A stretch of 64,000 nt of DNA from Myroides marinus (lineage in GTDB: Bacteria; Bacteroidota; Bacteroidia; Flavobacteriales; Flavobacteriaceae), in assembly GCF_900109075.1 (NCBI RefSeq), contig NZ_FNYS01000003.1:1-64000 (forward strand). Direction: 5' to 3'. Shown here one piece after another: positions 17,154 to 25,413 of this stretch. The translations under genes were made by a program, and so were the position numbers. How positions within the stretch are numbered: the stretch's first letter is position 1; each line of letters opens with the position of its first letter. The notes under the pieces were generated by a model. It did not search any database, was not told the DNA's origin, and was given only the letters and a program-made list of their open reading frames with translations.

Positions 17154-18167
17154 CTATTTTATGTCTGTTACATAAGTACCGAAATCAATAAGCCCTTTAG
17201 TAAATGACTTATTAGTATAGTTGGCTTTGACAAATGTTACATTAATAAGTTTGATTTCATGAAGTAACTTAGGCTTAGAACCGTCAACAGGTTTTGTCTC
17301 TCTAGTTCTAATAACTATTTGTCCTTGTAGAGCTCCCCAATGTTCTAGTAGTCTATTTGGATTAGATGGACTTGAACCTGGTATATCGCCATCATTATTG
17401 CACACGTCTGTTAGTTTAATTCCTCCTCTTTGATACTGTTTTAATTGTACTAATCTATCTTTAGATAGTTCAATTACTTTATCAGTAGTAGTCGGAGCAG
17501 TAGGTAGATCCGCTTCTGTTAGATTTAAACTTAATGCCTCTTTATCTCTTAAAGTATACAATAGGTTATTGCAACTAAAATCGTTTAACCCTTGAGTATT
17601 GTTATTATTGAAGTTAAAGTCTAGTGCTCTAGTAATATAGTTAGTTGTTCCAAACAACATTTTATCATACTTGATGTTAGTTTGTCCTTCGCTAAAGTTT
17701 ATGTTCTTTAATGAAAAGATATATTGGTATATTAAATTAACTGCATTAGATGTAGTCGAGGTTGCATTAGTTATTTGTAGATTATCTTCAATAACAACTG
17801 TTCCTCCTGGTGATGCAGGAATACTCTGTATAACAGAAGGTGAAGCTGGAGGAGGAAGATTACATATAGAGTTAGCAGCAACTTTAGCACTATATTTTCT
17901 ATAGTCTAAACTAGTAGCTGTTCCATCAATATTAACTTCTTTAATACTATTAGTCTCATCCTTCATAATGTTTTCAGCATCTATAACTAAGATAAGAGCT
18001 TCATCATTTTGTAGTTTAAAATATATTTTATCAGCACCTAATGTAGTACATCTCTCTACAGCAGTTACTTTACTAAAATCAATGTCCTTATATACTAAAT
18101 TACCATCATCACAAGAGGTAAGTAAAAACATGAAAGAAATACCAGTTAGGGTAAAAAACTTTTTCAT
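17154..18167 (-). CDS. Putative surface lipoprotein of unknown function
   Basis: A 337-residue protein whose N-terminus (MKKFFTLTGISFMFLLTSCDD) is a lipoprotein signal peptide with the lipidated cysteine at 19. Aspartates follow the cysteine, which in Bacteroidota is compatible with outer-membrane sorting. The mature part has a low-complexity Pro/Ser/Ala-rich stretch (PPPASPSVIQSIPASPGG), then Asn/Thr-rich sequence, and no recognised domain. It has its own terminator and a divergent neighbour, so it is probably a single transcription unit. The function cannot be inferred. Confidence 0.75.
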   Translation of the reverse strand: MKKFFTLTGISFMFLLTSCDDGNLVYKDIDFSKVTAVERCTTLGADKIYFKLQNDEALILVIDAENIMKDETNSIKEVNIDGTATSLDYRKYSAKVAANSICNLPPPASPSVIQSIPASPGGTVVIEDNLQITNATSTTSNAVNLIYQYIFSLKNINFSEGQTNIKYDKMLFGTTNYITRALDFNFNNNNTQGLNDFSCNNLLYTLRDKEALSLNLTEADLPTAPTTTDKVIELSKDRLVQLKQYQRGGIKLTDVCNNDGDIPGSSPSNPNRLLEHWGALQGQIVIRTRETKPVDGSKPKLLHEIKLINVTFVKANYTNKSFTKGLIDFGTYVTDIK

Positions 18168-18193
18168 CTGTGTGAATATATTATTTTCTACAG

Positions 18194-18201
18194 CAAAAAT
18201 A
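18194..18201 (-). promoter_or_regulatory. Candidate -7 box for the lipoprotein gene
   Basis: CAAAAATA on the plus strand reads TATTTTTG on the minus strand, 27 bases before the ATG. No clear -33 element. Confidence 0.4.
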
Positions 18202-18404
18202 GTTTTTTTCTTTACTATAAAACAGTTTGTACAGATATATTATGTTTTTTATAGCTTTTTACTGTTTACTATAGAATAGTTGGTAAGTGGTTTTACTTTA
18301 TTTATAGTTAGTTATGACAGATATGGGTAGTTTAATGGATTGCTAAGGATGATATTGTAATAAAAAAAAGAATATTCTAATAGTAGGTAGAGGTAGTATT
18401 TGTC

Positions 18405-18412
18405 TATATTTG
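18405..18412 (+). promoter_or_regulatory. Candidate -7 box for the sugar transporter gene
   Basis: TATATTTG is an exact TAnnTTTG match 37 bases before the ATG at 18450. The -33 element is unclear. Confidence 0.5.
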
Positions 18413-18449
18413 AAAATGTTAATTTAATTGTAATAAACACTTTTGGCAC

Positions 18450-20204
18450 ATGAGTAACACGGCAGTAAAAACTAATTATCCTGCATTATACACATTAGTT
18501 ACAGTATTTTTCTTTTGGGGCTTCTTTGGAGCTGGAAATAGTATTTTTATCCCTTTCTGTAAGGCTTATTTTCATTTAGATCAGTTTCAATCTCAGTTAA
18601 TAGATTTTGCTTTCTATACAGCCTATTATTCTGGAGCTCTTATACTATTTATCCTTAGTACTGTAAAGGGAAAGGATTTAGTAACAAGTTATGGGTATAA
18701 GAAGTCAATAGTATTTGGATTATTGTTTTCTGCTATAGGGGCAGGCTTAATGATTTGGGCTGTTAATGTTAATATATATACAGCTTTATTAGTTGGTTTA
18801 TTTGTTGTAGCCTTAGGGTTCTCATTACAGCAGATAGCTGCTAACCCACTTGTTATATCAGTTGGAGATCCTAAGACAGGTACTAGTAGGGTAAGTTTAG
18901 GAGGTGCTGTTAACTCGTTAGGGGGTACTATTGGTCCGCTGTTAATGGCGTTCGCTCTTTTTGGTAGTACAGTAGCTTTAACTGATGATCAAATTCAACA
19001 TTTGAGTTTGTCTAGTATGACATTACTTTATGCTGGTGTAGGATCTTTGTTTGTAATTGCAGCTATGTTATTTAAGTTTTCGAAGAAGATTCCTGATGGG
19101 GTACAAGTGGAACCAATGGAATCAGCTAAAAAAGCAATTACAACATTGGTCACTATGACTGTGTTATTAGTAATGATTTATATTCCTGTATTTAGTACTT
19201 ATAGTGCGAGTTCGCTAAGTAGAGTAGAAGCATTAGAAAAAGAACGTACAACATTGGTAGAAGGGTTAGGTAGAATTGAAGACACAGAGAATAAAAAAGA
19301 GATAGAGAACAGTATCACTAATATAGATAATCAGAGGAAAGAGTATGTGGAATCTCTAGATAATAAACGTATTGTATTGTTATCAACAGCTCTTATTGTG
19401 ATAGGAGGGGCTATTTTCTATGCATATAGAAGTAGTAAGAAAAATAAAGAAGGCTGGGGAGCGATGCAATATCCTCAGTTATTGTTAGGTATGTTTGGAA
19501 TCTTTGCATATGTGGGAGTTGAAGTTAGCATTGGGAGTAATTTAGGAGAACTATTAAAATTGGAAGAGTTTGGTAGTTTACAGTCTTCACAAATAACACC
19601 GTATATCTCAATGTATTGGGGGAGTTTAATGATTGGTCGATGGGCAGGAGCGGTAAGTGTATTTAATCTATCTAAAGTGCGTCAGATACTTGCGATGATT
19701 ATAGTACCTTTTATAGCATACTTTGTAGTTTTAGGAGCAAATTCTTTGGCAGGAAATGATGTGACACCATTGTATTACTACTCTATCTGTGTTTTACTAC
19801 AGATTGTACTTACTTATTGGGCTAAGAATAAATCTGCACGTACATTAATACTATTCAGCCTATTTGGTTTGACAGCAATGGTTATAGGATTGTTTACTTC
19901 TGGTATGTTAGCTATCTATGCCTTCTTGGCAGGAGGGTTAGCATGTAGTGTATTGTGGCCTGCTATTTTTAATATTGCGATAATAGGTTTAGGCAAGTAT
20001 ACTGCTCAGGGATCATCATTATTAATTATGATGATCTTAGGAGGAGGTATAATACCTCCTATACAAGGGAAAGTCGCTGATATTATTGGAATTCATCAGT
20101 CTTATATAGTTAGTTTATTGTGTTTTGCATATTTATTGTTCTTTGGGATGATGGCCAAGAAGGTTTTATCTAGACAAAGCATAGATATTGATAACATAAA
20201 TTAA
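18450..20204 (+). CDS. FucP-type sugar:proton symporter (MFS)
   Basis: A 584-residue MFS transporter of the fucose/glucose-galactose permease group. The opening (LYTLVTVFFFWGFFGAGNSI) and the QQIAANPLVISVGDP and GAVNSLGGTIGPLL segments are the group's conserved regions. It is longer than E. coli FucP (about 440) because of a central insertion near residues 228-330. The insertion has one hydrophobic helix, about 55 residues rich in Glu/Lys/Arg with heptad-like spacing, then another hydrophobic helix. Such insertions are known to me from Bacteroidota members. The substrate is unknown, and no catabolic genes flank it. Confidence 0.85.
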   Translation: MSNTAVKTNYPALYTLVTVFFFWGFFGAGNSIFIPFCKAYFHLDQFQSQLIDFAFYTAYYSGALILFILSTVKGKDLVTSYGYKKSIVFGLLFSAIGAGLMIWAVNVNIYTALLVGLFVVALGFSLQQIAANPLVISVGDPKTGTSRVSLGGAVNSLGGTIGPLLMAFALFGSTVALTDDQIQHLSLSSMTLLYAGVGSLFVIAAMLFKFSKKIPDGVQVEPMESAKKAITTLVTMTVLLVMIYIPVFSTYSASSLSRVEALEKERTTLVEGLGRIEDTENKKEIENSITNIDNQRKEYVESLDNKRIVLLSTALIVIGGAIFYAYRSSKKNKEGWGAMQYPQLLLGMFGIFAYVGVEVSIGSNLGELLKLEEFGSLQSSQITPYISMYWGSLMIGRWAGAVSVFNLSKVRQILAMIIVPFIAYFVVLGANSLAGNDVTPLYYYSICVLLQIVLTYWAKNKSARTLILFSLFGLTAMVIGLFTSGMLAIYAFLAGGLACSVLWPAIFNIAIIGLGKYTAQGSSLLIMMILGGGIIPPIQGKVADIIGIHQSYIVSLLCFAYLLFFGMMAKKVLSRQSIDIDNIN

Positions 20205-20410
20205 AACTTGTATTTTATTGAGTTAGAAGAGTAGGAAACTTTATTTGTAAAATAGTTTTGTTCGAAGAATGGTTAAGCAGCCTTCTAGAGTTCTTCGGAA
20301 AACAGTATCTCGTTCCGAACAAGTATTGAATTCTTCCGTAGAGCTTCCGAAGAAATTAGTATACTTAATATGTGTTTTTTTTTGATATTCAGTATGTTGT
20401 GTTTTTTAAA

Positions 20411-20480
20411 GTGGAATATAGTGGAACTTTATGGAAAAAAGTGGAAAATATTGGAAGTTTTAGGAAGAATGTGGAAGTAA
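20411..20480 (+). repeat. Seven-unit 10-bp phased array with GTGGAA core
   Basis: Seven consecutive 10-base units begin GTGGAA, GTGGAA, ATGGAA, GTGGAA, TTGGAA, TAGGAA and GTGGAA at 20411, 20421, 20431, 20441, 20451, 20461 and 20471. Only the first six bases of each unit are conserved; the other four drift and are mostly A/T. Confidence 0.85.
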
Positions 20481-20626
20481 AAAGGATTCTGCTTTAAAAA
20501 TAAATTACTTTATGTGGCAAGTAAGCAATAAATGTTTTGTTATTGACTGATTTTTGTAGTCAAATTAGAACATATAAAGTATAGAATTAGTTAATTTTGC
20601 AAAACAATTGAAAAGTTGTTAATTGA

Positions 20627-20659
20627 TTTGTGCTAGTAATACGAGTTTTATTACATTTG
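20627..20659 (+). promoter_or_regulatory. Bacteroidota-type promoter of the cysteine-desulfurase-like gene
   Basis: TTTG at 20627-20630 and TACATTTG at 20652-20659 are separated by 21 bases, a good match to TTTG-N(17-23)-TAnnTTTG. It predicts a leader of about 70 bases before the ATG at 20740. Confidence 0.65.
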
Positions 20660-20739
20660 CGAATACGTGACAATAAAAGACAAGACAAAACAACTCTTTC
20701 TTAGAAAGAGAATAACAATAACTTACCAACAAAAATAAA

Positions 20740-21867
20740 ATGAAACACGTTTATCTTGATAATGCTGCGACTACATCTGTACGTCCAGAAGTAATCGAAG
20801 AAATGATCAATGTACTTAGAAATGATTATGGTAATCCTTCTTCTACTTATGCTATCGGTAGACATGCAAAGGCATTAGTTGAAAATGCAAGAAAAATAAT
20901 TGCAAAACAATTTAATGTTTCTTCTTCAGAGATTATCTTTACTTCATGTGGAACTGAAGGTAATAACTGGATTTTGCGTTCTGCTGTAAAGGATCTAGGA
21001 ATTAAAAGAATTATTACTACTAAATTAGAGCATCACGCTGTATTAAATACAGTAAAACAATTAAATGCAGAGTTTGGAGTAGAATTAGTGTTCTTAGATA
21101 TATTACCAACTAGTGAAATAGATTATGCTCAATTAGAAGAGTTATTAAAAGATGAATCTAAACCAACTTTAGTAACTTTAATGCATGTGAATAATGAAGT
21201 AGGAACAGAATTAGACTTAAAACGTGTTGCTTCGTTATGTGAAGCTCATAGTGCTTTATTTCACTGTGATACAGTGCAGTCTATTGGGAAAACTAGAATT
21301 GATTTAGCTGAGACTCCTATTGATTTTATCGTAGCTAGTGCTCATAAGTTTCACGGTCCTAAAGGAATTGGATTTGCTTTTATCCGTAAAAAGAATGTGT
21401 TGAAACCAGTAATGTTTGGTGGAGAACAAGAAAAAGGATTGAGAGCTGGTACTGAAGGAGTGCACCAAGTAGTAGGTATGGCTAAGGCATTAGAAATGGC
21501 TTATGATTTATTAGAAGAAGAAAAAGCACATATTTCTAGTATTAAAGAATACTGTAAAGATAGATTGTTAGAGGTTTATCCAGATGTATGCTTTAATGGA
21601 AATAATGTTGGATTCTACAATATCCTGAATGTATTATTACCATTATCAGAGGAGAAAGCAGCGATGATGTTGTTTCAATTAGATATGAAAGGAATTGCAG
21701 TATCAAGAGGTAGTGCGTGCCAATCAGGTAGTCAAAAACCTTCACATGTGTTATCACAATTCTTATGTGCTGAAGATTTAAAGAAACCAAGTTTAAGATT
21801 GTCTTTTGGACATGAAAATACAAAAGAAGATATCGACATATTAATCGATGTTCTTAAAACAATATAA
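20740..21867 (+). CDS. Cysteine desulfurase-like aminotransferase (class V, NifS/IscS type)
   Basis: A 375-residue PLP enzyme. It opens MKHVYLDNAATTSVRPEVIE. The cofactor lysine is Lys203 in SAHKFHGPKG, next to His202, and a catalytic-loop cysteine is Cys327 in SRGSACQSGSQ. The reaction would be removal of sulfur from cysteine as a persulfide for Fe-S or thio-cofactor synthesis. No iscU or suf genes are near, so it may be a stand-alone sulfur donor. It has its own promoter and a strong terminator, so it appears monocistronic. Confidence 0.88.
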   Translation: MKHVYLDNAATTSVRPEVIEEMINVLRNDYGNPSSTYAIGRHAKALVENARKIIAKQFNVSSSEIIFTSCGTEGNNWILRSAVKDLGIKRIITTKLEHHAVLNTVKQLNAEFGVELVFLDILPTSEIDYAQLEELLKDESKPTLVTLMHVNNEVGTELDLKRVASLCEAHSALFHCDTVQSIGKTRIDLAETPIDFIVASAHKFHGPKGIGFAFIRKKNVLKPVMFGGEQEKGLRAGTEGVHQVVGMAKALEMAYDLLEEEKAHISSIKEYCKDRLLEVYPDVCFNGNNVGFYNILNVLLPLSEEKAAMMLFQLDMKGIAVSRGSACQSGSQKPSHVLSQFLCAEDLKKPSLRLSFGHENTKEDIDILIDVLKTI

Positions 21868-21891
21868 TCACATCTTGTAATTATACAGAAG

Positions 21892-21923
21892 AAAATCCAC
21901 CAAGTAAAAGGTGGATTTTTTTT
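21892..21923 (+). terminator. Terminator of the cysteine-desulfurase-like gene
   Basis: AAAATCCACC pairs with GGTGGATTTT around an A-rich loop, followed by a run of Ts. Confidence 0.85.
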
Positions 21924-21984
21924 GTTTAGAGTATCCTTAATAGATACTTTACTCAAAAAATAGAAAAGTTCCCTGAAAATAAGA

Positions 21985-22015
21985 TTGCTTTAAATAAACA
22001 TTAGCATTAAATTTG
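21985..22015 (+). promoter_or_regulatory. Promoter of purM
   Basis: TAAATTTG at 22008-22015 matches TAnnTTTG. A TTGC at 21985, about 20 bases upstream, may serve as the -33 element. The ATG is at 22035. Confidence 0.5.
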
Positions 22016-22034
22016 CGCAAACAACACAACATTT

Positions 22035-23207
22035 ATGAGTTCGAATAATAGATACGCACTACGCGGAGTTTCTGCAGAGAAAGAAGACGTTCACAATGCA
22101 ATTAAAAATATTGATAAAGGATTATTTCCTAAGGCATTTTGTAAAATAATACCAGATCATTTAACAGGTGATGAAGATTACTGTCTAATTATGCACGCAG
22201 ATGGTGCAGGTACAAAGTCTTCTTTAGCGTATATGTACTGGAAAGAAACAGGAGATATTTCTGTATGGAAAGGTATAGCACAAGATGCATTAATAATGAA
22301 TATTGATGATTTGTTATGTGTGGGAGCTACTGATAATATTATGCTTTCTAGTACTATAGGTCGTAATAAGAACTTAGTACCAGGTGAGGTAATTTCAGCT
22401 ATTATTAATGGAACAGAAGAGTTAATAAACGAATTAAAAACATTTGGAGTTACGATTCACTCAACAGGAGGAGAAACTGCAGATGTAGGTGATTTAGTTC
22501 GTACTATTATAGTTGATTCTACTGTAACAGCTCGTATGAAGAGAAGTGATGTAATAGATAATGCTAATATTCAAGCAGGTGATGTTATCGTAGGATTAGA
22601 GTCTTTCGGACAAGCTACTTACGAAAAACAATATAATGGAGGGATGGGAAGTAATGGGTTAACTTCTGCTAGACATGATGTTTTTGATCATTCTTTAGCG
22701 GCGAAATATCCAGAAAGCTTTGATTCATCTGTCCCAGAAGAGTTAGTTTACTCTGGAAAAGTTCAATTAACTGATGCTGTAGAAGGGTCTCCTTTAGATG
22801 CAGGAAAGTTAGTTTTATCTCCTACGCGTACTTACGCACCTATAATCAAAACAATTTTAAGTAAATACGATTCTACGAATGTACATGGTATGATTCACTG
22901 TAGTGGAGGTGCTCAGACTAAAATATTACACTTTGTAGATAACTTACATATTATTAAAGATAATATGTTCGCAGTACCGCCGTTATTTAAACTAATTCAA
23001 GAACAGTCTAACACAGATTGGAGAGAGATGTACCAAGTATTTAACTCTGGTCACCGCATGGAATTATATGTTAAACCTGAAGTAGCTGCTGATATTATAG
23101 CTATCTCAGAATCATTTAATGTTAAGGCTCAAATAGTTGGTAGAGTAGAAGCTTCAGAAGAGAAGAAACTGACTATCACATCTGAGTACGGAACATTTAC
23201 ATACTAA
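22035..23207 (+). CDS. purM: Phosphoribosylformylglycinamidine cyclo-ligase (AIR synthase), Bacteroidota type
   Basis: Closes the imidazole ring in purine synthesis (FGAM plus ATP to AIR). The 390-residue protein opens with RYALRGVSAEKEDVHNAI, differing from enterobacterial PurM. It keeps the ATP-binding outline: MHADGAGTKSSLAYMY near 55-70, QDALIMNIDDLLCVGA near 83-98 and STGGETADVGDLVRT. It is longer than E. coli PurM (345). ruvX follows after 22 bases, so the two may be co-transcribed. The family is certain; the assignment as the functional PurM follows the usual annotation in this phylum. Confidence 0.85.
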   Translation: MSSNNRYALRGVSAEKEDVHNAIKNIDKGLFPKAFCKIIPDHLTGDEDYCLIMHADGAGTKSSLAYMYWKETGDISVWKGIAQDALIMNIDDLLCVGATDNIMLSSTIGRNKNLVPGEVISAIINGTEELINELKTFGVTIHSTGGETADVGDLVRTIIVDSTVTARMKRSDVIDNANIQAGDVIVGLESFGQATYEKQYNGGMGSNGLTSARHDVFDHSLAAKYPESFDSSVPEELVYSGKVQLTDAVEGSPLDAGKLVLSPTRTYAPIIKTILSKYDSTNVHGMIHCSGGAQTKILHFVDNLHIIKDNMFAVPPLFKLIQEQSNTDWREMYQVFNSGHRMELYVKPEVAADIIAISESFNVKAQIVGRVEASEEKKLTITSEYGTFTY

Positions 23208-23229
23208 TACTAAAAGAATATTATATACA

Positions 23230-23637
23230 ATGGCAAGATTGCTTTCTATCGATTTCGGTAAAAAACGTACAGGTATAGCTGTAACGGATGATTTTCAAAT
23301 TATTGCATCTGGATTAACGACAGTCGATACAGAGCAATTATTGCCGTTTTTAAAAGATTATTTTTCAAAGGAGAATGTTGAGAAAGTCATTATTGGAGAA
23401 CCTAAGCGATTAAATAATGAACCTTCAGAAGTTGTACCATTGTTAAATAGCTTTATAGAAAAGTTTAAACAGTCTTTTCCTACTATGCCAGTAGAAAGGA
23501 TAGATGAGAGGTTTACATCTAAGATGGCTTTTCAAACGATGATTGATAGTGGTCTTAAAAAGAAACAAAGACAGAATAAGGCGCTGATAGATGAAATAGC
23601 AGCAACTATTATTCTTCAAGACTATATGAGAAAATAG
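23230..23637 (+). CDS. ruvX: Putative pre-16S rRNA nuclease / Holliday junction resolvase YqgF
   Basis: A 135-residue RNase H-fold protein. It opens with RLLSIDFGKKRTGIAVTDDF, whose Asp in SIDFG is the first metal ligand. IIGEPKRLNN and RIDERFTSKMA follow, and DEIAATIILQDYM near the end carries the last acidic residue. YqgF matures the 16S rRNA 5' end in E. coli; the resolvase label is older. The length equals the family norm (about 138). It sits 22 bases behind purM. Confidence 0.92.
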   Translation: MARLLSIDFGKKRTGIAVTDDFQIIASGLTTVDTEQLLPFLKDYFSKENVEKVIIGEPKRLNNEPSEVVPLLNSFIEKFKQSFPTMPVERIDERFTSKMAFQTMIDSGLKKKQRQNKALIDEIAATIILQDYMRK

Positions 23638-23696
23638 ATTCAATCATTTTTAATTTATTTAAGAAAAGTTGTTAGTTATTTCTCTTAAATAAAGAG

Positions 23697-23704
23697 TAAT
23701 TTTG
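23697..23704 (+). promoter_or_regulatory. Candidate -7 box of mqo
   Basis: TAATTTTG matches TAnnTTTG, 21 bases before the ATG at 23726. It also argues against an in-frame TTG at 23702 as the start. Confidence 0.5.
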
Positions 23705-23725
23705 CATATTAATAAATCCGATATA

Positions 23726-25222
23726 ATGTCAAATATACAAAAATCAGAGGCTGATGTTGTTTTGGTAGGAGCAGGTATTATGAGTGCTACGCTTGGAGTC
23801 CTACTAAAAGAGCTGAAACCAAACTTAAAAATAGAGGTTATTGAGCGTCTCGACAGTGCGGCTGCCGAAAGTTCTGATGCAATGAATAATGCAGGAACTG
23901 GACACTCTGCGTTTTGTGAATTAAATTATACGCCTGAAAAAGCAGACGGTACAATAGATGCTAGTAAGGCAATCAACATTGTAGAGCAATTTGAAATTTC
24001 TCGTCAATTTTGGTCTTATTTGGTAAATAAGAATGTTCTTAAAAATCCAAGTAGTTTTATCCATACAGTACCACATATGAGTTTTGTATGGGGAGAAGAT
24101 AACGTGAACTATCTTAGAAAGCGTTATAATGAACTTCAAAAGTATCCATTATTCCAAGGAATGGAGTTCTCTGATAATAAGGAGAAAATAAAAGAGTGGG
24201 CTCCGTTAATTATGGAGAACCGAAAAGAAAGTGACGTATGTGCTGCTACTCATATGCAGTTAGGTACAGATGTTAACTTTGGAGATTTAACACGTCAATT
24301 ATTTGATTATCTAAAAGACGAAGATGGAGTTAATATGACATTCAATTGTGAAGTTAATGATATCAAACGTAATGGAGCAGATTGGAATGTGTATACATCA
24401 GATAAAAAAGGGCAGAAAAGAGTAATTAAAGCTCCATTTGTTTTTGTAGGAGCAGGAGGAGGAGCAATTTTATTATTACAAAAAGCTGATATTCCTGAGA
24501 GCAAAGGATACGGAGGTTTCCCTGTAGGAGGAGAATGGTTAGTATGTCGTAACCCAGAAGTAGTAGAAAAGCACATGGCTAAGGTTTATGGTAAAGCATC
24601 TGTAGGTGCACCTCCAATGTCAGTACCTCACTTAGATACTAGATTTATCGATGGTAAACATTCTTTATTATTTGGACCATATGCAGGATTCTCTACTAAG
24701 TTCTTAAAAAAAGGTTCTTACTGGGATTTAATTAAGTCATTAGAATTAAACAATATAGGTCCTATGTTAGGAGCTGGTCTTCGTAATCTAGACTTAACAA
24801 AGTATCTTATAGAGCAGGTATTACAATCTTCTAAATCTAGATATAGTGCTTTAAGAGAGTACTACCCAGATGCAAAAGATGAAGATTGGAAATTAGAGCA
24901 AGCAGGACAACGTGTTCAGGTTATTAAAAAAGATCCAAAAGGTAAAGGTATTCTTCAGTTTGGAACAGAAGTAGTAAGTGCAGGAGATGGATCTATTGCA
25001 GCACTATTAGGAGCTTCTCCAGGAGCTTCAACTGCAACACCCATCATGCTTAAACTTTTATCTCAATGTTTTAAAGAAGAGTTTAAATCTGCAGAATGGC
25101 AAGCTAAGTTTAAAGAAATGATTCCTACATTTGGAGTTAAATTAAATGAACATCCAGAATTAGTAGCAGAAGTAAGAGAGAATACAAGTAAAACTTTGAA
25201 AATATATCCTCATAATAATTAA
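23726..25222 (+). CDS. mqo: Malate:quinone oxidoreductase
   Basis: An FAD-dependent peripheral membrane enzyme that oxidises malate to oxaloacetate and passes electrons to quinone (TCA cycle and respiratory chain). From the ATG at 23726 it has 498 residues, the normal Mqo length. The FAD Rossmann motif [20 protein letters not shown] is at about 11-30, and the typical [20 protein letters not shown] segment near 58-77. It stands alone between a -7 box and a strong terminator. Confidence 0.95.
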   Translation: MSNIQKSEADVVLVGAGIMSATLGVLLKELKPNLKIEVIERLDSAAAESSDAMNNAGTGHSAFCELNYTPEKADGTIDASKAINIVEQFEISRQFWSYLVNKNVLKNPSSFIHTVPHMSFVWGEDNVNYLRKRYNELQKYPLFQGMEFSDNKEKIKEWAPLIMENRKESDVCAATHMQLGTDVNFGDLTRQLFDYLKDEDGVNMTFNCEVNDIKRNGADWNVYTSDKKGQKRVIKAPFVFVGAGGGAILLLQKADIPESKGYGGFPVGGEWLVCRNPEVVEKHMAKVYGKASVGAPPMSVPHLDTRFIDGKHSLLFGPYAGFSTKFLKKGSYWDLIKSLELNNIGPMLGAGLRNLDLTKYLIEQVLQSSKSRYSALREYYPDAKDEDWKLEQAGQRVQVIKKDPKGKGILQFGTEVVSAGDGSIAALLGASPGASTATPIMLKLLSQCFKEEFKSAEWQAKFKEMIPTFGVKLNEHPELVAEVRENTSKTLKIYPHNN

Positions 25223-25224
25223 AG

Positions 25225-25255
25225 AAAAGCACCTCTATACGAGGTGCTTTTTTTT
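25225..25255 (+). terminator. Terminator of mqo
   Basis: AAAAGCACCTC and GAGGTGCTTTT form a stem with a 5-base loop and a long T-run. Confidence 0.9.
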
Positions 25256-25413
25256 GTAATATACTTCCGTTGTTTATTGTGCTTTTTATTAAATTAGTAA
25301 TTATTGTGCTTATTTTTACTATAGTAGTATAGATATTCGTAAAATATGCTTTTTATCTCATATCTTTACGTCCTCTTTGTGATAAAGAGAACTTAATTTA
25401 TTACACTACGCGA

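Larger units (their letters stand above)
20205..20739. other. 535-base spacer with phased repeats and a promoter
   Basis: From left to right it holds a cluster of TTCCG motifs (beginning at 20313, 20334 and 20345, with an inverted CTTCGGAA near 20293), the 10-bp array at 20411-20480 and the promoter at 20627-20659. No reading frame in it looks coding. Confidence 0.6.

Noticed and set aside
20411..20480. CRISPR-like array
   Set aside because: The units are 10 bases with no unique spacers, and no cas genes are present anywhere in the window.
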